Below the pieces are notes generated by a model. The model was given only the letters and a program-made list of their open reading frames with translations. It did no database searches and was not told the DNA's origin. Of a stretch of DNA of 35,173 bases, positions 1 through 7,063 are shown one piece after another; positions within the stretch are counted from its first letter, which is position 1, and each line of letters begins with the position of its first letter. The DNA is from DASRHY01 sp046765875. Its GTDB lineage: Bacteria > Actinomycetota > Actinomycetes > Propionibacteriales > Kribbellaceae. The DNA lies in the NCBI GenBank assembly GCA_046765875.1, contig JBKPSJ010000152.1, forward strand, positions 1-35,173. Reading direction: 5' to 3'. The translations under genes and the position numbers were made by a program.

Positions 1-195
1 GGACAGGTCCGCGCCCGAGCAGAACGACCCGCCCTCACCCCACAGCACCGCCACCGCGGCGTCGGCATCGGCCTCGAACGACCGGAACGCGTCCGCCAGC
101 GCGCTCGCCGTCGGCCCGTCGACGGCGTTGCGCACCCCCGGGCGCGACAGCACCACGGTCGTCACCGAGCCGTTCCGCTCACTTCGCACCGTCAT
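1..195 (-). CDS. Enoyl-CoA hydratase/isomerase family protein, N-terminal part (runs off the window)
   Basis: Only the first 65 codons lie in the window; the frame is open to base 1. The translation has the crotonase-fold opening: a beta strand (VTTVVLSRPG, residues 11-20), the R-N-A-V-D segment, a helix, then the strand and oxyanion-hole motif ending GGSFCSGADLS (55-65), where crotonases have AFCAGADL. Family members hydrate enoyl-CoA or isomerise acyl-CoA thioesters in fatty-acid or aromatic degradation; the substrate cannot be told from this fragment. The ATG at 193-195 is the only sensible start. It lies 34 bases downstream of the broken membrane-protein gene on the same strand, so the two may be co-transcribed. 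No strong Shine-Dalgarno sequence is visible. Confidence 0.85.
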   Translation of the reverse strand, partial: MTVRSERNGSVTTVVLSRPGVRNAVDGPTASALADAFRSFEADADAAVAVLWGEGGSFCSGADLS

Positions 196-229
196 GCGCC
201 CACGCTAGAGCAGTCCATGACCCTGCCGG

Positions 230-820
230 TCAGTCTCCCGACGGCTTGCCCTTCGCCGCGGGGGTCATCCCGATCGGCAGCCGCAGGCGTTTCAGCGTCT
301 GGTCGGTGTACAAGCCTGCGAGGGCACCCGTGGTCACCAGCACGGCGACCCCAGCGGTCGACGTCGTCTGGTCGCCGATGCTGATCAGCCCGGTGTTGAC
401 CGAGATCACTGCGACCGCGCCCAGGAGTGCGGACCACACCGGCCGGAGGACGTAACACAAGACGTGGTCGCACTTGAGGTGCTCGTGACGCGCTCGTGCG
501 TACACCACGCCCTGATGGACGATGCTGCCGACGGCACCCGCCACCGCACCGACGATCAACAGGCTCATGTTGAGCGTTACGCCGATGTGTAGCGCCGGCA
601 ACCCGACCGACCGGGTCGCGAGCGTTCCCTTGGTGGCCAGCTCCTGTGCCGCCACGAGGTGCTCGGCCAGCCCGTACGCCCAGACGAGTCAACCGAAGGC
701 GATGACCGCCTCGACGACGTTGACCACGCCGATCAGCTGCCTGGCATTCGTGCTCGTCGACGTGCCTGTCGACATCGCCGAGCCGATCGTGGTCCGTTCC
801 ACACCGACTGCCTCGCTCAT
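230..820 (-). pseudogene. Small four-helix membrane protein interrupted by an in-frame TGA
   Basis: Reading from the ATG at 818-820, preceded by an AGGGGG ribosome site, gives 43 codons beginning MSEAVGVER and ending in the hydrophobic VVNVVEAVIAFG. A TGA at 689-691 follows. The same frame then continues LVWAYGLAEHLVAAQ and runs to 230 with three further hydrophobic segments (MSLLIVGAVAGAVGSIV; LLGAVAVISVNTGLI; VAVLVTTGALAGLY) and a basic C-terminus. The stop falls inside what would be the first membrane helix, where a Trp codon (TGG) would fit, so a nonsense mutation is the simplest reading. Alternatives are a sequencing error, or a functional 141-residue product from the GTG at 653-655. I do not recognise the family. 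Confidence 0.55.
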
Positions 821-1166
821 CGGCGTTCGCCCCCTGAGTGTTGTTCCCCCTATCTCGCGGAACCACGAAAGGGCCGCGGAAATACATCGAATGCCGATGT
901 CAGGTATGACGATCGCCGCCATCCACCAGCTGGAGCGCCGTCAACCTGGGCGGGCGCATGCCCAGATTGATGCGGACGATTGTTCGGGTTTGCGCTTCCG
1001 GCAGGGGTTCGCACCCCCGCACAACGGGGTGCGAACCCTGATGGCGGGCGTAAACCCTCCGGGCAGGTGCTATGGCCGAGTCCCGCGGCGCGCGAGCTCC
1101 GGGCGGCGGTGCTGGCTGCCGCCGAGGCCGGGGCGCGACCGGACCGCGGAGATCAGCGCACCGGCC
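821..1166. other. Intergenic region, 346 bases, without a convincing gene
   Basis: No reading frame here has a ribosome site or family resemblance. On the minus strand it is the 3' flank of the GntR gene and the 5' flank of the broken membrane-protein gene. The only notable structure is the perfect inverted repeat at 1005-1038, listed separately. I could not identify a confident promoter hexamer pair. Confidence 0.5.
1005..1038. terminator. Perfect 13-bp inverted repeat, possible terminator of the GntR/racemase operon
   Basis: Arms GGGTTCGCACCCC (1005-1017) and GGGGTGCGAACCC (1026-1038) are exact reverse complements around an 8-base loop. It lies about 130 bases past the stop of the leftward GntR gene. 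No U-tract follows on either strand, so this is either a U-less actinobacterial-type terminator or a regulatory dyad for the leftward gene starting at 820. The arm contains GGTTCG, reminiscent of a tRNA T-arm, but no cloverleaf can be built around it. Confidence 0.5.
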
Positions 1167-1823
1167 TCAGCCCGCCCAGATGCCGCGAACATGGTTGATG
1201 TGCCGCGTCATCAGGTCGTTCACGGCCGCGGGGTCACCGGCCACGAGCAGATCGAGAAGCTCGACGTGTTCATTGGCGGAGGAAACGAGTTCGCCGAGGT
1301 CGAGATCGGCCAGTCCGGTCAAGCGGCTGCGCGCCCGTAGGTTGCCGACGATGCCGACCAGGGTTTCGTTGCCGGCCAGCGCCAGCAGGGACAGGTGGAA
1401 CGTGCGGTCGAGGTCGACGAAGCCGACCACGTCGCGCTTTTCAGCCAGCCGGACCAGTCGCCGCGCGGTCGGGTACAGCCTGTCGATCTCGCCACGGATC
1501 CGGTCGTCGGGCGAAGCGGCCAGCGACGCCGTGGTCGGGACCTCGAGCAGGAGCCGGGTGGCGGTGATCTCGTCGAGCAGCGTGTCGGACAGTTCGGTGA
1601 CCCGGAAGCCTTTGTTGCGTACGGGTTCGACGAGTCCCTCGGCGACCAGGTCGAGCATCGCCTCGCGGACCGGGGTCGCGGAGACGCCGAACCGCCGTGC
1701 CAATGCGGGCGCCGAGTACACGACGCCGGATCGCATCCGGCCGGCGATGACCGAGGCGCGCAGCACAGCACCGATCTGCTGGCGCAGATTCGGCCTGCCA
1801 CCCAGACGCGGTACCTCGATCAT
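1167..1823 (-). CDS. GntR-family transcriptional regulator, FadR/FCD type
   Basis: A 218-residue regulator. Residues about 12-75 form the winged helix: APALARRFGVSATPVREA is a classic GntR recognition stretch, followed by LVAEGLVEPVRNKGFRV. The C-terminal helical FCD domain has the expected metal/ligand residues D139-x3-H143, H186 and H208. Such proteins usually repress a neighbouring catabolic operon until a carboxylate or amino-acid ligand binds. Its ATG (1821-1823) overlaps the TGA of the racemase-family gene as ATGA, so the two are translationally coupled. The natural target is the divergent promoter at 2816-2871, which carries two palindromes; that link is inference. Confidence 0.92.
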   Translation of the reverse strand: MIEVPRLGGRPNLRQQIGAVLRASVIAGRMRSGVVYSAPALARRFGVSATPVREAMLDLVAEGLVEPVRNKGFRVTELSDTLLDEITATRLLLEVPTTASLAASPDDRIRGEIDRLYPTARRLVRLAEKRDVVGFVDLDRTFHLSLLALAGNETLVGIVGNLRARSRLTGLADLDLGELVSSANEHVELLDLLVAGDPAAVNDLMTRHINHVRGIWAG

Positions 1824-2815
1824 CTGAGCACAAACCCAGTGCCGACCGGATCGCGCGGATCGAGGGTGAACGTCGCCGTGCCGGTCAGGTATGCCGACCC
1901 CACGACCTCGGTCAGCACACCGGACTCGACCTGATCGAGCACCCGGCCGAGGAATCTCGTACCGACGATCGAGTCGTGTGTCAGCGTCTGCCCGGTCGTG
2001 ATCAGGCCTTCGTCGGCCAGCAGCGCGAGCCGGGCCGACGTACCCGATCCGCAGGGGGATCGGTCGACCTCGCCGTCGGCGAACACCGTCACGTTGCGCT
2101 GGCGCAGCCCGTCCCCGGTCCGGCCCAGGTCGTCGTACAGGATCGTGGCGTAGATGCCGTCGAGCCTGCTGTCGGTGGGGTGCCTGGCCCACTCGGTGTC
2201 GTTCAGCGCCCACTTGATCTCACGGCCGATCGCGATCAGATCCGCGTAGTCCTCCGGCCGGACGGCCAGCCCGACCGACGATGCTGCAACCGACGCGTAG
2301 AGCGCGCCGCCGTAGCTGATGCCGGCACGGACCGAGCCGCGTTTCGTCGGGACCTCGGCGTCGCGCGCGACCACGTACGACGGAATGTTGCGGAACGACA
2401 CGTGACTGACCCGGCCCTCGACACAGGTCACCCGGGCGACCACCCGGCCGGACGGTACGTCGATCGTGACGTCGGTGATGCCGCTGTCCTCGGCAATGAC
2501 CCGGCCGGTCTCGACCGCCCATGTGCCGAGCGCGATCGTGCCGTGCCCGCACGCGGTCGAGTAGCCGTCCCTGTGCCAGAACAGCACGCCGAAGTCGGCG
2601 CCGTCGTCACTGGCCGGTACGACGAACCCGCCGTACATGTCGGCATGGCCGCGCGGCTCGTTGACCAGCAGTTGCCGTACCGCGTCGACGTCGTCAGAGT
2701 TCTGCGCGAAGGTACGCCGGTCGAGCACGGTCGCGCCGGGGATCTCCGGAAGGCCGTCAGTGACGATCCGGAACGGCTCTCCGGCTGTGTGGTAGTCGGT
2801 CACGGCCACGCGCAT
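1820..2815 (-). CDS. Proline racemase family protein (proline/hydroxyproline epimerase or 3-hydroxyproline dehydratase)
   Basis: The 331-residue length and two DapF-like halves fit the proline racemase superfamily. Both catalytic cysteines are visible: C89 in STACGHG and C255 in DRSPCGSGTSAR. In this superfamily a Cys/Cys pair goes with proline racemase or 4-hydroxyproline 2-epimerase, whereas trans-3-hydroxy-L-proline dehydratases usually carry Thr at the second position. The divergent neighbour, however, is an ornithine cyclodeaminase-family protein of the kind that reduces pyrroline-2-carboxylate, which favours a 3-hydroxyproline dehydratase route. No D-hydroxyproline dehydrogenase, deaminase or ketoglutarate-semialdehyde dehydrogenase is nearby. 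Family certain, substrate unresolved. Confidence 0.9.
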   Translation of the reverse strand: MRVAVTDYHTAGEPFRIVTDGLPEIPGATVLDRRTFAQNSDDVDAVRQLLVNEPRGHADMYGGFVVPASDDGADFGVLFWHRDGYSTACGHGTIALGTWAVETGRVIAEDSGITDVTIDVPSGRVVARVTCVEGRVSHVSFRNIPSYVVARDAEVPTKRGSVRAGISYGGALYASVAASSVGLAVRPEDYADLIAIGREIKWALNDTEWARHPTDSRLDGIYATILYDDLGRTGDGLRQRNVTVFADGEVDRSPCGSGTSARLALLADEGLITTGQTLTHDSIVGTRFLGRVLDQVESGVLTEVVGSAYLTGTATFTLDPRDPVGTGFVLR

Positions 2816-2840
2816 GACGCCTCCGACAGAGCGAGTGGGA

Positions 2841-2864
2841 TTCCAGTGGAATGTAATATATTAC
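2841..2864. promoter_or_regulatory. Two adjacent palindromes in the divergent promoter, probable GntR operator
   Basis: TTCCAGTGGAA (2841-2851) is an 11-base perfect dyad with a central G. One base later GTAATATATTAC (2853-2864) is a 12-base perfect palindrome, strikingly AT-rich here. Both lie in the 56-base gap between the racemase-family gene (left) and the cyclodeaminase-family gene (right). The second can supply a -10-like TAATAT on either strand, so a repressor bound here would block both promoters. Assignment to the GntR product is inference from position. Confidence 0.65.
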
Positions 2865-2871
2865 TGAGGTC

Positions 2872-3789
2872 ATGAGGCTGCCCCACATCGACGCCGCCGA
2901 GCTGGGCTCGCTCGTCTCCTGGACGGATGCGATCGACGCCATTGGGCGCGCCGTCGCCGAACGGGATCGCGGTGGGCCGCCACGGACCGCCGTACCGGTC
3001 GAGGGCGGCGAGTTGCTGGTGATGCCGGCGACAACCGCGCGGTCGGCCGGGGTGAAGCTGGCCGGGGTCGCGCCGGGCAATCCGGCGGCCGGGCTGCCCC
3101 GGATCCAGGCGGTGTACGTGCTCTTCGATGCCGCCACGCTGACGCCGCGGGCACTGATCGACGGCACCGCGCTCACCACGTTGCGGACGCCGGCTCAGTC
3201 GGCCTTCGCCGCCCGCGCGCTCACGGCACCGCAGGCCGAGCGGCTGGTCGTCTTCGGCACCGGACCGCAGGCCTGGGGCCATGTCCACGCGCTCAGTACG
3301 GTCCGCCCGATCCGGTCGGTCGTCGTGGTCGGCCGCACGCCGGCACACGTCGACGACCTCGTCGGCCGGCTTCGAAGCGAGGGCATCGACGCCCGTCCGG
3401 GCAACTCCGGTGCAGTCAGTGGCGCGGACCTGGTCGTATGCGCGACGACGGCGCGAGCGCCGGTTTTCGACGGCCGACTGCTGGCCGACCACGCCTGCGT
3501 CGTCGCGGTGGGCTCACACGAGCCCGAAGCGCGCGAACTCGATGACGTCGTGTTCCAGCGGGCCACGCAGGTCGTCGTCGAGGACCGGGCGACCGCGCTT
3601 CGCGAGGCCGGCGACGTCGTCCAGGCGATCGCGTCCGGCGTGCTGGCCGAGGACCGGATCACCGAGTTGGCCGACGTACGCCGGACCACCGGGATCTCGG
3701 TGTTCAAGAGTGTCGGGATGGGCTGGCAGGACCTTGCCGTCGCCGAGGCGGCATACATGGCGTGGTTGCGTCACGGCCACGACGACTAG
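2872..3789 (+). CDS. Ornithine cyclodeaminase/mu-crystallin family protein (likely imino-acid or pyrroline-carboxylate reductase)
   Basis: A 305-residue protein of normal family length. It shows K62 in VKLAG, the TALRTPAQSAFAAR segment (about 101-114), the Rossmann motif VVFGTGPQAWGH (126-137), the GSHEPEARELD motif (about 214-224), and the C-terminal FKSVGMGWQDLAVA. The family includes ornithine cyclodeaminase, ketimine reductase and pyrroline-2-carboxylate reductase. Next to a proline racemase-family gene, NAD(P)H reduction of pyrroline-2-carboxylate to L-proline is the best guess; a role like ectoine-catabolic EutC or iminosuccinate reductase is also possible. GAGG sits only two bases before the ATG and a -10-like TAATAT ends 12 bases upstream, so the transcript may be nearly leaderless. 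Confidence 0.88.
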   Translation: MRLPHIDAAELGSLVSWTDAIDAIGRAVAERDRGGPPRTAVPVEGGELLVMPATTARSAGVKLAGVAPGNPAAGLPRIQAVYVLFDAATLTPRALIDGTALTTLRTPAQSAFAARALTAPQAERLVVFGTGPQAWGHVHALSTVRPIRSVVVVGRTPAHVDDLVGRLRSEGIDARPGNSGAVSGADLVVCATTARAPVFDGRLLADHACVVAVGSHEPEARELDDVVFQRATQVVVEDRATALREAGDVVQAIASGVLAEDRITELADVRRTTGISVFKSVGMGWQDLAVAEAAYMAWLRHGHDD

Positions 3790-3821
3790 GCTCCACGGCG
3801 GCACGCACTACGATCCGAAGC

Positions 3822-4892
3822 GTGACCGGGTACCGGCTGGGCGTGCTGGACGGTGACGGCATCGGCCCCGAGATCGTGCCCGCCGCCATCCGGGTCCTCG
3901 ACGCCGCACGACAGAAGGTCGGCGCGATAACGATCGAGTGGGTCCGGCTGCCGGTCGGCGCGAGCGCCATCGAGACGCACGGCACTGCCATCCCGGACAC
4001 CACATTGGCCACACTCGCCGAGCTGGACGGCTGGCTGCTCGGACCGCACGACAGTGCGTCGTACCCCGCGCAGCAGAAGGCACTGCTGAACCCGAGCGGC
4101 ACGATCCGCAAGCACTTCGGCCTGTTCGCCAATCTCAGACCGGCGAAGGCCATCGAGGGCGTACCCGCGGTCGTACCCGACCTCGACCTGCTCATCGTGC
4201 GGGAGAACACCGAAGGCTTCTACGCCGACCGCAGCACCTATCGCGGGACCGGCGAGTTCATGCCGACCGGGGACGTCGCGATCGCGATGGGCATCTTCAC
4301 CCGGACCGCGATCGAGCGGATCGCACGGCAGGCGTTCGAACTGGCCCGGCGACGGCGCAAGCACGTCACCGTCGTGCACAAGGCGAACGTGTTGGCGACC
4401 ACCAGTGGCTTCTTCCTGGACATCTGTCGCGAGGTCGCCGAAGGCTACCCGGATGTCGAGGTCGACGACTTCCACATCGACGCGGTGACGGTGCACCTGG
4501 TCCGCCGCGGCGGTGCGTTCGACGTTCTCGTCACCGAGAACATGTTCGGCGACATCCTCTCCGACCTGGCCGGCGAACTGGCGGGGTCACTCGGTGTCGC
4601 ACCGGCGATCAACGCATCGCACGCGCGCGCGATGGCGCAGGCCGTGCACGGCTCCGCGCCTGACATCGCGGGCAAGAACCTGGCGAACCCGGCCGCGATG
4701 ATCGCGTCCGGCGGGATGCTGCTGGACTGGCTCGGCGACCGGCACGACGATCCCGCCGCCCGGGGAGCGGCGGACGTGGTCGACAGGGCGTTGAGGGCAA
4801 CGATCCGCTCTGGCACTCGGACCGCCGACCTCGGTGGCAGTGCGGGTACGGCGGAGTTCGCCGAGGCGGTGGCCGCGGAGATCGGCAGATGA
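3822..4892 (+). CDS. Isocitrate/isopropylmalate dehydrogenase family protein
   Basis: A 356-residue NAD(P)-dependent beta-decarboxylating dehydrogenase of the LeuB/tartrate/D-malate group. It opens LGVLDGDGIGPEIV. The substrate-site stretch SGTIRKHFGLFANLRP is present, followed by RENTEGFYADR, VHKANVLATTSGFF (catalytic Lys), the Asp-rich TENMFGDILSDLAGELAGSLG, and HGSAPDIAGKNLANPAAMI. The GTG at 3822 is preferred because it begins just before the conserved strand and leaves a 32-base gap after the previous stop; an in-frame ATG at 3762 would overlap that gene. The TGA overlaps the next ATG as ATGA. No leuCD is nearby, so a catabolic 2-hydroxy-acid substrate seems likelier than leucine synthesis. 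Confidence 0.88.
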   Translation: MTGYRLGVLDGDGIGPEIVPAAIRVLDAARQKVGAITIEWVRLPVGASAIETHGTAIPDTTLATLAELDGWLLGPHDSASYPAQQKALLNPSGTIRKHFGLFANLRPAKAIEGVPAVVPDLDLLIVRENTEGFYADRSTYRGTGEFMPTGDVAIAMGIFTRTAIERIARQAFELARRRRKHVTVVHKANVLATTSGFFLDICREVAEGYPDVEVDDFHIDAVTVHLVRRGGAFDVLVTENMFGDILSDLAGELAGSLGVAPAINASHARAMAQAVHGSAPDIAGKNLANPAAMIASGGMLLDWLGDRHDDPAARGAADVVDRALRATIRSGTRTADLGGSAGTAEFAEAVAAEIGR

Positions 4893-5887
4893 CAGGGTTG
4901 GGGTGGCACGCCATGAACGAGTCGTTGTCGCCGGCAATCATCGCGGCCGGCTCTGCCGAGCTGGCGCCGCGGCTGGGCCTGCCGGTCACGCCTCTGGTGC
5001 GGTTCGGCGCGTTCTCCGAGGAACTCGGCGCCGAAGTGCTGGTCAAGTGCGAGCACCAACAGCGGACCGGCTCGTTCAAGGCGCGCGGCGCGATGGCGAA
5101 GATGCTCACACTGACGCCGGACCGGCGCGAGCGCGGCGTGGTCACGGCATCGACAGGGAACCACGGCCTCGGCGTCGGCAACGCGCTAGCCACGCTCGGC
5201 GGCCGCGGGATCGTGTTCGTCCCGGAGAATGCATCGGAGTCCAAGGTCGCCGCGCTGCGCCGACTCGGCCTGGAGATCCGGACCCAGGGCAGAGACTCCG
5301 GCGTACTCGAACCGCTCGCCCGCAGGTACGCCGACGAGAACGGCATGGCGTACGTCTCGCCGTACAACGATCCCGATGTGATCGCCGGGCAGGGCACGAT
5401 CGGGGTCGAGATTCTCGCCCAACTCGGGGACGGCTCGCTGGACGCGATCGTCGTCGCCGTCGGGGGCGGCGGACTGGTCAGCGGGATCGCTTCGGTGCTG
5501 AAGCAGCACCTGCCGCGGATCACCGTGTACGGCGCTTCGCCGGCCGCGGACGCCGCGATGGCGGCCTCGGTCGGCGCGGGCGAGATCGTCGCCGTCGACG
5601 CGAAGGAGACGTTGTCGGACGGTACGGCGGGCAGCGTCGAGGAGGGCAGCGTTACCTTCGCGCTGTGCCGGTCGCTGGTCGACGACTGGGTACTGCCCGG
5701 CGAGGACGAGATCCGCGCCGCGCTGCGCATGGTGATCGATACCGAGCACCAGCTCGTCGAGGGCTCCGCGGCGATGGCGTTCGCGGCCGCGCGGGCCCGC
5801 GGCTCCGAACTGAGGGGAAAACGCGTGGCGATCGTGAGCTGCGGGGCAAACATCTCCGCGAAGACGCTGGCCGCCGCGCTGACCTGA
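4889..5887 (+). CDS. Threonine/serine dehydratase-like PLP-dependent enzyme (fold type II)
   Basis: A 332-residue fold-type-II PLP enzyme. The Schiff-base lysine is K64 in GSFKARGA. STGNHGLGVG binds the cofactor ring and carboxylate, VGGGGLVSG binds the phosphate, and SCGANIS sits near the C-terminus. There is no ACT domain, so it is the short catabolic type. Relatives dehydrate threonine, serine, 3-hydroxyaspartate or a hydroxyectoine breakdown product (EutB). The start overlaps the dehydrogenase stop (ATGA); a second in-frame ATG at 4913 is possible. In this operon it probably removes water and ammonia from a 3-hydroxy amino acid, which is inference. Confidence 0.88.
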   Translation: MTGLGWHAMNESLSPAIIAAGSAELAPRLGLPVTPLVRFGAFSEELGAEVLVKCEHQQRTGSFKARGAMAKMLTLTPDRRERGVVTASTGNHGLGVGNALATLGGRGIVFVPENASESKVAALRRLGLEIRTQGRDSGVLEPLARRYADENGMAYVSPYNDPDVIAGQGTIGVEILAQLGDGSLDAIVVAVGGGGLVSGIASVLKQHLPRITVYGASPAADAAMAASVGAGEIVAVDAKETLSDGTAGSVEEGSVTFALCRSLVDDWVLPGEDEIRAALRMVIDTEHQLVEGSAAMAFAAARARGSELRGKRVAIVSCGANISAKTLAAALT

Positions 5888-5920
5888 ACAGCCCGAGCCG
5901 GAGCGTCCCCTGGTGTGTTG

Positions 5921-6142
5921 TCAGCCTCCGGACTTCTGCCGTACGTCGATCGCGAGGGAGACGGCGAACGCGATCATCACCAGGGCGGCACCGATCAGCG
6001 TCAGTGCGGTATCGCTGAACACGCCGGTCGCCAGCAGGACCAGCTCGATGGCCAGCGCGGTCACCACGGCGGCCGCGATCTTCCAGTCGTCGCCGATGAT
6101 GAAGTCGTACCAGAACCGGCCGAACGCTTTGAGGAACCTCAC
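5921..6142 (-). CDS. Small two-helix membrane protein
   Basis: A 73-residue protein starting at a GTG (6140-6142) that overlaps the upstream membrane-protein stop as GTGA, a strong sign of translational coupling. It begins RFLKAFGRFWYDFIIGDDW, then has two hydrophobic segments (about 22-41 and 45-63: VVTALAIELVLLATGVF and LTLIGAALVMIAFAVSLAI), and ends DVRQKSGG. No catalytic motif is visible and I do not know the family. It may be an accessory subunit of the neighbouring ExxE membrane protein. A longer reading from farther upstream would only be a shadow of that gene. Confidence 0.7.
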   Translation of the reverse strand: MRFLKAFGRFWYDFIIGDDWKIAAAVVTALAIELVLLATGVFSDTALTLIGAALVMIAFAVSLAIDVRQKSGG

Positions 6143-6936
6143 TTCGCGACCTCCTCGACGCGTGTGTCGGATGTGGCCCGCGAGGACGCCGGCCTGCGCA
6201 GCACCGCGATGAAGACCCGGCTCAGGATCAGCCAGGCTGCGAGCAGGCCGAGGATCGCGGCGTCGTGACCCGGCCACTCGAGACTCTCACGTCCGTTTCG
6301 GAAGATGCCGAGGCCTTCGATGGCCCAGAACGTGCCGAACGACGCGAGCATCAGCCCGACGGCGTACTTGAGCAGATTCTCGTTGATCATCGCCAGCGGG
6401 CGGCGGACCGCGACCGCAAGCCCGATCACGACGATCACCGCGGCAACGGCGCCGACCGACGCGACAGGAATGTTGTCCGCGTTCAGCCCGAAGGTGATGA
6501 CGATGAACACGACCTCCATGCCTTCGAGGAACACGCCCTTGAACGAGACCATGAACGAGAACATGTCGAGCGCGCCGCCACCCCGTCCGGCTGCCTTGGC
6601 CGCCTCGACCTCCTCGCGGTAGATCGCGTCCTCGTCGTGGACGGCCTTGCGCCCGGACGAGCGCAGGATCGCCTTGCGCAGCCATTGCAGGCCGAAGATC
6701 AGCAGCAGGCTGCCGATGACCAGTTGCAACGCGGACTCCGGTAGCCATCGGGTCAGTGCATAGCCGGCCGCGAGGGTGACGACGGCGAGCACGCCGAGCG
6801 CCGCCAGCGTGCCGGCGATCGCCGAGCGCCAACTTCGGGTGAAGCCCATCGCCATGACGATCGTGGTCGCCTCGACCATCTCGACGAAGCAGGCCACGAA
6901 CGTTGCGATCAGCAGGCCCCAGGTTGCGGCATCCAC
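6139..6936 (-). CDS. Polytopic membrane protein with duplicated ExxE motifs (COG4280-like, putative cation transporter)
   Basis: A 265-residue protein with about seven hydrophobic segments. The N-terminal half has E19-x-x-E22 in FVEMVEATT and the second half has E138-x-x-E141 in FLEGMEVVF, each on a membrane helix. Paired acidic motifs of this kind occur in the two-repeat cation transporters FTR1 and TMEM165/GDT1, so divalent or ferric cation transport is a reasonable hypothesis, but it matches neither signature exactly. A charged loop (about 88-120) separates the halves. The start is GTG at 6936 with AGGAG seven bases upstream. It is divergent from a ChrB-domain gene and coupled to a small two-helix protein. 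Confidence 0.75.
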   Translation of the reverse strand: MDAATWGLLIATFVACFVEMVEATTIVMAMGFTRSWRSAIAGTLAALGVLAVVTLAAGYALTRWLPESALQLVIGSLLLIFGLQWLRKAILRSSGRKAVHDEDAIYREEVEAAKAAGRGGGALDMFSFMVSFKGVFLEGMEVVFIVITFGLNADNIPVASVGAVAAVIVVIGLAVAVRRPLAMINENLLKYAVGLMLASFGTFWAIEGLGIFRNGRESLEWPGHDAAILGLLAAWLILSRVFIAVLRRPASSRATSDTRVEEVAK

Positions 6937-7000
6937 GGGCCACTCCTCTCTCTCGCCGAGGAGTGACCTCGACTGGCGAAATGCAGCAGATGTTTCATCT

Positions 7001-7028
7001 CAACGGTAGTTACTTGCATCAACCGTTG
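7001..7028. promoter_or_regulatory. Inverted repeat in the divergent promoter between the ExxE membrane protein and the ChrB-domain gene
   Basis: CAACGGT (7001-7007) and ACCGTTG (7022-7028) are exact reverse complements 14 bases apart, within the 127-base divergent spacer. The local sequence is less GC-rich than its surroundings. This is a plausible operator, possibly for the ChrB-domain protein; no further copy was noticed. Confidence 0.45.
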
Positions 7029-7063
7029 TCAATCCTCAGGTCGGTTGTTGGTAGCGTTGGTGC

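Noticed and set aside
192..887. Arg-rich open frame of 231 codons on the minus strand
   Set aside because: It is the out-of-frame shadow of the interrupted membrane-protein gene, without hydrophobic pattern or family motif.
1001..1040. tRNA-like T-arm motif GGTTCG
   Set aside because: It belongs to a simple perfect palindrome; no acceptor, D or anticodon stems can be placed.
1824..2213. N-terminal extension of the GntR regulator
   Set aside because: The in-frame extension reads the racemase-family gene out of frame; the winged-helix protein begins naturally at the ATG at 1823.
3762..3821. Upstream ATG extension of the LeuB-like dehydrogenase
   Set aside because: It overlaps the cyclodeaminase-family gene and adds 20 Arg/Ser-rich residues not expected before the first conserved strand.
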